Below, one piece after another: positions 18,392 through 23,252 of a DNA stretch of 23,252 nucleotides. The notes under the pieces were generated by a model, which did no database searches, was not told the DNA's origin, and was given only the letters and a program-made list of their open reading frames with translations. A program made the translations under genes and the position numbers. The stretch comes from Flammula alnicola. Lineage: Eukaryota; Basidiomycota; Agaricomycetes; Agaricales; Strophariaceae. Position 1 is the first letter of the stretch. Every line of letters begins with the position of its first letter. The stretch is taken from contig JADNRV010000592.1 of the NCBI GenBank assembly GCA_015499995.1, positions 1-23,252 on the forward strand. Reading direction: 5' to 3'.

Positions 18392-19743
18392 ATGCCTCTA
18401 CCACACCTTGTTTCCCCACCACCCGACGCCCGAATGCCCATCTCTTATGAAGATCGGGAGGCAAGTGCAAGGTTGAAGTTGCATCTGCTAATGGCCCGGC
18501 TTCGGACCGCAATAAGAACAGTGATGTCCCGTGATCGCAATTGGAAAATCTTGAACTGGAAGCAGAACATTCAAGATGAAGCTGTACGCATATTGCGCCT
18601 TTGAACACTGCCGATGGTCTAACAACATCGTCATTCATCCCACAGGAGCAAGTACTCACTCACGTTGGGTTTTGCACAGTCAACGGGTTCCGAATTCAGA
18701 TCCCCTACCTTTTGAAGGATTTGTCAGATATGCTCCTCGAGACTAATCCCCCTCGGCAGCCCGAGGCCAACACCCTTCCAGCATCCATTAACATGGACTT
18801 CAATGCTGACCAAGATGTCGAGATCCTCGGGTGCACCAAAGATTACTGTTACTGGTGGAAGTCACCCGAGTCGGAGGCCGAGGTGCCCCGAGTCACCTGC
18901 AAGATTATACAAGCCCATTTCAAAGATTTTTTCACAACTGTGAGTTTGCTCCTCCAATTCTTTTTATTACAACAATATCCATTGCTTTTGAAAGGTGACG
19001 CACAAACATATGGCACAAATGGAAGCTCTGGGAAGCACTCAGAACATTCAACACAACAACATAGGCGATGTCCCTGGGCTAGCTGCGAGGCCACCTCCAC
19101 CGGCCCCACCGGCGACTACGACCCACGGGACGCCCGAGGTCGGTACCCCCGCAGTTCCTGGGAGTGCTCCTACCTGTCCTAATTGTGCACCACTCCGTAA
19201 GACCTTGCTCCTGGCTTTTGAACGCCTTCACTCCATCCAGACTCGAGTCAACGGTGCCATTATCTTGGGTAAAGAAGCCGCAGAGAGATCTGCAGCGAGG
19301 GTGGGGGCATACGACATACTCGACAAGGTGTATTCGAAGCATGGCATACCATTTCAAGATGGGGATTCATTGCCTGAGGAATACCAGAACATATTCCCGA
19401 GGCACGAACATCACGATGGCATTTTGAATGGAATCAAACGGAGAGCATGGGCCAAACAGCAGGCATCAGAGGAGGCCGAGGGCCCTAGGCAGTCAGACGG
19501 TAGCCCCCGGCAGCCGGCGGGCCCGCGAACTCCACTGCGAGCAACCCACATGACTCTGAAGCAGAGTCGGTAGAATCAATCCCGTCAGAGTTCCGCGCTC
19601 AGGACTCCGATGGCTCTGAAGAGCACAACTTGTCTAATGATGATTCCGAGGGTGACAGTGGCAATTGGGAATTGGATGCCGAGGGTGAAGTTGATTCGGA
19701 GAACAGTGAACAAGAATATGACGGAGATGAGGAAGATGAATAA
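18392..19743 (+). CDS. Gene E: unknown protein with acidic C-terminal tail, probable 1-nt frameshift
   Basis: Exons: 18392-18583, 18646-18939 and 18995-19743; introns 62 and 55 nt. The start ATG follows a CCACCACC leader. The N-terminus is helical and basic (EDREASARLKLHLLMARLR). The middle exon has VGFCTVNGFRIQIPYLLKDL and a CTKDYCYWW segment. Exon 3 has a Pro/Thr-rich linker, then CPNCAPLRKTLLLAF and a region with EEYQNIFPRHEHHDGI. As read, the frame stops at 19571-19573. However, the next frame continues without stops as a strongly acidic tail (DSEGDSGNWELDAEGE, ending DGDEEDE) to a TAA at 19741. One extra C in the C5 run at 19504-19508 would join them, so this is a frameshift or a homopolymer error. 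I recognise no family. Confidence 0.7.
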
Positions 19744-19937
19744 ATTGTAACACCTTGTAGGTCTCCATGTGCCGTGGGCCTGCCATTTTCGTTTGTTGAA
19801 CCCCCACGGCATCATCTCCCCCAGGGCCCTGCTCTTGTTTTGCACAAATGTACTTTTTATCATGTCGAATATAAATTGCTGGGTCAATATATTGATTGAT
19901 TTGGTTATATATATAAATCTTCCCCATAGGCACCGCA
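19744..19937. terminator. Convergent 3' region of genes E and F
   Basis: 194 bp between the two stops, AT-rich in its second half with TATATATAAAT near 19907-19917. Room only for both 3' UTRs. Confidence 0.4.
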
Positions 19938-21190
19938 TTAACAGTGGTCTGAATACATTGATTCATTTGCCCATGATGGCTTGGCAATCTCCAACTCCTC
20001 AATAACGTTCTGCTTCATGTGATATGCAATGCATGCTCGGTCCCCGGGACAATTAGCACCATGCCTGACAAGCCTGCCGGTTAAAGCGACCACGGTCCCT
20101 GGGTCATACTTTAATCTCATCCCCAATCCCGGAAATTCGATCCGTCCATTTTCATATATTCCGAGGGCCACCAGTATGTCAAACCATGGATGAGCTGCCC
20201 CATTGTCTCGGTGAAATGGTGTATCTCGGTTGCTGATGATAGTCATGACTGTGAATGGGGAGCTCCAAACTCGGAGTACCTCGGCGAGCTGATCCCCCTT
20301 TTTGATCGACCTCGGGCGCCCGGCGAGCAACTTGAGACTTTCTACTCCGGCGGCATACACCTCGGGGTGCATGATACTCAACATTCCACCAACTAATGCT
20401 GAAGCTCTTATTTGCTTTTCCACCCATGCCATGCTGTGGTTCTGCATCAGTGCTGCAGAAACTTCCATGTTGTTTGATTTCTGCGAGAAAGTCAGTTATT
20501 TGGATCGCAACTGCATTCACATATTTACCTCGTGGGCCTGCTGAAACCAGGCTGGTGCCATGCTAACATTTCCTGGTTTTAACCATCCTTCTTCTGCTCT
20601 GAAAAATTTCGGTCCCCCGCGCCAGCTACTGCATCCCTTGGTATGGATGGATCTCTCCAGTAGATGCATATCGTCCCACATTTGCCTCTGGCGCTCCTCG
20701 GTCAACCTTGGCCCCCCGAGGACGTCAACAGAATCACTCACCGAACGTTGTGTTGTCAGCGCCCCGGGTATATACCAGACCAAGATATTTCCATCCATAT
20801 CGGTGACTATGCATGGTTCCGTTTGGTAGACCGTGGGCGAAAATATGGGAGGAAACTTCTTGACCAATTTGGCCTCTACCTTGGAATTGCGACCGGTGGC
20901 CTTCTCGGTTAACTCGGCCACATAGTCGTCGGCCCTCCACTGGGTTACATCTGTTTCAAATCTTCAATTAATGACTGACATCATTCCCTTGGCAGAGTGA
21001 TCAACTTACATTTTCTGCTGTATGCATCTGTGAGGACATCAACAGCCAAGTCACATTCCTGCAAGAGTGTAAAGTCCCAGTCAGATGGGAAAGGGACATC
21101 ATCATCACAGGAGTGAAGCTTTTGTAGAAATTTGGCTTTCATGTAAGTGGAAATAGCCTCTGTCAGGTGAAGTGCAATGTCTGGTGTCAT
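19938..21190 (-). CDS. Gene F: TET/JBP-family 2-oxoglutarate/Fe(II) dioxygenase
   Basis: Exons (minus): 21190-21010, 20950-20529 and 20480-19938; introns 59 and 48 nt with GT-AG ends; 381 residues. Members of this family oxidise modified bases in DNA, classically 5-methylcytosine to 5-hydroxymethylcytosine and further, using Fe(II) and 2-oxoglutarate in the nucleus. The C-terminal catalytic part shows the iron ligands in TPFHRDNGA (His291, Asp293) and RLVRHGAN (His341), and the expected 2OG-binding Arg in DRACIAY (Arg349). WFDILVALG and FPGLGMRLKYDPGTVVALTG lie between, a layout close to fungal TET proteins. The N-terminal 200 residues include WRADDYVAEL and NILVWYIPG, also typical of the fungal branch. 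All catalytic residues are present and the frame is open, so it is probably functional even though the transposase is not. Which modified base it uses cannot be read from sequence. Confidence 0.93.
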
Positions 21191-21308
21191 GATGGTTTGT
21201 GGTTGGAAGAAAGAGCGTATAATTTCATTTCCCTGACGTGACCTGGTCATGTGATGGGAAATTGCAGTAAATTTTATTTAGTACAATTGTTCCTTTGGCT
21301 GAATGGAA

Positions 21309-21348
21309 GTGCCGAGGGTCAAATCTTACAATGGCTGACCCTCGGCAC
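21309..21348. repeat. Hairpin, 13-bp perfect stem GTGCCGAGGGTCA
   Basis: GTGCCGAGGGTCA at 21309-21321 pairs with TGACCCTCGGCAC at 21336-21348 around a 14-nt loop. The same box occurs singly near 4005 and, diverged, near 3879 at the left end, so it may be a binding site shared by both subterminal regions. Confidence 0.85.
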
Positions 21349-21370
21349 GCACTGCCTCGGTCCCGCATTG

Positions 21371-21607
21371 CCTCGGTCCCGCATATTCACCGGAAAATGA
21401 TCTGTATTTGTTTGTCTCATCGTCTTTCACTGGATGTAGAAGTAGAAAGCAAGGCCAGTGGTGGGATGCTAAATTCAAATAACAGTACCAATTTCAACTG
21501 TTAGTTGAATGCAGCATCCCACCACGGTGCTTGCTTTCTACATCTACATCCAGTGGAAGACAACATGACACTACATATCATTTTCTGGTGAATATGCGAG
21601 ACCGAGG
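21371..21607. repeat. Subterminal imperfect inverted duplication, arms ~110-116 bp
   Basis: Arm 21371-21486 is mirrored by 21497-21607; shared blocks include CCTCGGTC-CGCATATTCACC, CACTGGATGTAGA, GTAGAAAGCAAG and GTGGTGGGATGCT. A diverged single copy lies at 3668-3770 inside the left TIR boundary. A fold-back at only one end suggests an internal duplication after the TIR formed. Confidence 0.8.
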
Positions 21608-21627
21608 GAGTACATGCTGAGGGACGA

Positions 21628-22018
21628 ACGTGTAAAGGAATGCTAGGCAGAACCCGAGGGCCATTTATATGGCCGCCCTCGGGACCAATTACCGGGCCCC
21701 TATTATCCTGCGCTAGCTGGCCCCCCTGGGAATCAATCGCCTGGGCCCCCTGGGAATGGATTACCGGGCCCCCTGGGAAGCCATTACGCCCACCCTCGGG
21801 ACCGAACCCCGTATGGTAACCAGGCCCTGGGTGTGCCTATAGGACCCAGTCGCATGCAAATGAACCGTGAGACACGCGATTTCGTACCTGATCCGGCCGC
21901 ACCGTGAAGCACATGACAGCTGTTGTTTCTAAGTCAGTGCGGCTAGCCCGGTGATCATTGTGATTTTGTTGATTACCGGACTCAGGTTACTAAGGTGATT
22001 GTTACACTGTCCTATGTG
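21628..22018 (-). repeat. Right 391-bp terminal inverted repeat
   Basis: Reverse complement of 3254-3644 with one difference found by eye and no indels. The very last base (22018) is shared between the repeat and the GGTGCCAT duplication. Confidence 0.93.
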
Positions 22019-22025
22019 GTGCCAT
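22018..22025. repeat. Right 8-bp target-site duplication GGTGCCAT
   Basis: Matches 3246-3253. See the left copy for the one-base ambiguity at the junction. Confidence 0.85.
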
Positions 22026-23252
22026 TGGCTGGGACAGGCGACACGACGGGGGCTGTTGGTGACCGAGAAAATGACAGCATATTTTTCAGGCCTACCACCA
22101 ACCAACTTGGAGGATGTCCAATAAAGACAGGTAAACCTCAGCAGTATCCTTCATATTGAGGAGAACGGCGAACGATATGCGTTTGGGAGTCGGGACTAAA
22201 AAGGAACTGTGAGCTTATGCTGCAATATGAAATCAAAAGTAGAAGTTCTTGTTGTTGGATTGCACCTCACTTGCGGCCAATGAGACAAGCACACTGGAAA
22301 GCAGAGATCGGTAAAGTTTTGTAGAAAACACTAAGAAGAAACGCACACATCAAGAAGGTCACATTGATCTGATTCTTTAGATGCCTGTTGTTGAGAAGAA
22401 ATTGTAAGTTCACGCGTCATACGGTTCCTGAATCGCTGGCACTCAACGAACTCATTAAGCGTCTCAGGCCGCTACCCTTGCTTGAACGCCGCCTAGTCCA
22501 GTACCCAAGGACTCCATCAACGCAAAGCCGCCTAGCCCAGGAGCCGCTTGTGTTACTTAACACACTCGTTATGAAACGGTGTCTTGGCTCGAGGTTAACA
22601 CCAGCGTACGGGTACGCTCGACAATGAGACTCGCTCCTTGAAAGGCTTGCGCTGCAAAGTAAAAGGTAAGGATTTCGATCTGCATTGTAGATAAATAAAT
22701 TAAATACTCACTTATTCTAGTCTTGGCGTATAGATCGTCGCCTCTTAGAACTGGCGCTACCTTGGCGAAGGTCTGTCAGGTTTGGTTTTCTGAGGACAGA
22801 AGGGAGCATTTTGAATTCTTTTCTGCTTGCGTTATAGGCTTCATATTGTCCAACAGCTCGAAACCATCACATGAGAGGTGGAACAAACAACAACACGTTT
22901 GTCATTTTTCGCCATGAGCTGGGGAGGTTAGCGTATGGTGTGCTCATGCGGTGTCCATGGAGAGGTGATGGGTACAAAAGTGTTTTTCTGAAATCAAGAA
23001 AGGAAGTCAGTAAGTTACTGACAGGTACGAGGATAGGCACACACTGCTCCCATGCTCTCTGTCTGGTAATGAGCTGCGCTCCCTTATTTGTCGTGGTACG
23101 ACTGCGAGGGTTGCGTGTACCCAGCCTGCACCGATGCGCCCGATTCGGGTCCCCTGTATGCCCAGTCCCCGCCGTCGGCGTTATGGCCAGCATGGAGGCC
23201 GGGTAGACTGCCCAGTGTCGCGACGCTTGCTCGTCGTGGACCTTCGTCGCAG
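22026..23252. other. Right flank, no named gene; intron-like signals on minus strand
   Basis: On the minus strand, a GTACCTGTCAG... segment near 23030 runs through CTTACTGAC (branch-point-like) and a pyrimidine tract to TTTCAG near 22990. Another GTGAGTATTT...TTTGCAG intron-like stretch lies at about 22711-22652. Short coding-like pieces lie between them, but I could not join them into one credible frame. A minus-strand frame next to the junction may be part of a host exon split by the transposon. CGCCGCCTAG-type words repeat near 22490-22540. No family is recognised. Confidence 0.3.

Larger units (their letters stand above)
21191..21627. other. Right subterminal region and gene F promoter
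   Basis: It holds the gene F upstream region (AT-rich near 21265-21285), a 13-bp-stem hairpin at 21309-21348, two direct GCCTCGGTCCCGCAT copies (about 21353-21382), and a large imperfect inverted duplication listed separately. Confidence 0.6.
3254..22017. mobile_element. 18.8-kb KDZ-superfamily DNA transposon with six genes including TET/JBP
   Basis: The ends are 391-bp inverted repeats (3254-3644 and 21628-22018) with one mismatch seen by eye and no gaps, flanked by a GGTGCCAT duplication. Terminal sequence is CACATAGGACAGTG. Gene order is A(-) SIM-repeat protein, B(+) Zn2Cys6 protein, C(-) acidic/basic protein, D(+) KDZ transposase, E(+) acidic-tail protein, F(-) TET/JBP dioxygenase. Near-identical ends imply a recent insertion, or recent mobility supplied in trans. 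The transposase copy here is disrupted by a nonsense codon and a nested 2-kb element, so this copy is probably non-autonomous now. Linkage of KDZ transposases with TET/JBP genes in basidiomycetes has been reported; the full gene set between these repeats is read directly from this window. Confidence 0.92.

Overview
The window reads as genomic DNA of a mushroom-forming basidiomycete (Agaricomycetes). The evidence is genes split by uniform introns of about 45-60 nt, a KDZ-type transposase with its CxC2 cysteine cluster, and a fungal-type TET/JBP oxygenase. No rRNA, tRNA or CRISPR array was recognised.

The dominant feature is one large DNA transposon, about 3254-22017 (18.8 kb). It is bounded by near-perfect 391-bp terminal inverted repeats (one mismatch found by eye) and flanked by the 8-bp direct repeat GGTGCCAT. 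Six genes lie inside. (A) A minus-strand seven-exon gene at 4168-5858 has tandem SUMO-interaction-like repeats. (B) A plus-strand gene at 6087-8300 has a Zn2Cys6-like cluster and a coiled coil. (C) A minus-strand basic/acidic protein at 8577-10764 appears to carry a one-base frameshift. (D) The plus-strand KDZ transposase lies at 11993-18210. (E) A plus-strand unknown with an acidic tail at 18392-19743 also appears frameshifted. (F) An apparently intact minus-strand TET/JBP-family 2OG-Fe(II) dioxygenase lies at 19938-21190. A/B and C/D are divergent pairs; B/C and E/F converge.

The transposase looks dead. It has an in-frame TGA at 13012-13014 inside a conserved block, and a 2.05-kb nested element (13384-15435) with its own terminal inverted repeats and a GGAAAG target duplication. 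That nested element contains an 11-bp minisatellite and a GC-rich CGACGACG-like island. Its ends carry splice-site-like sequence, so it may behave as an intron. The TET/JBP gene and gene A stay open, so cargo and transposase may be under different constraint.

The left flank (1-3245) holds a ~140-150-bp tandem repeat (310-835) and a seven-exon minus-strand gene (1350-2731) of an uncharacterised mushroom protein family, with an early in-frame TAG. The right flank (22026-23252) has intron-like signals on the minus strand but no gene I can name. All exon structures were built by hand from splice signals and frame continuity, without alignment or transcript data.
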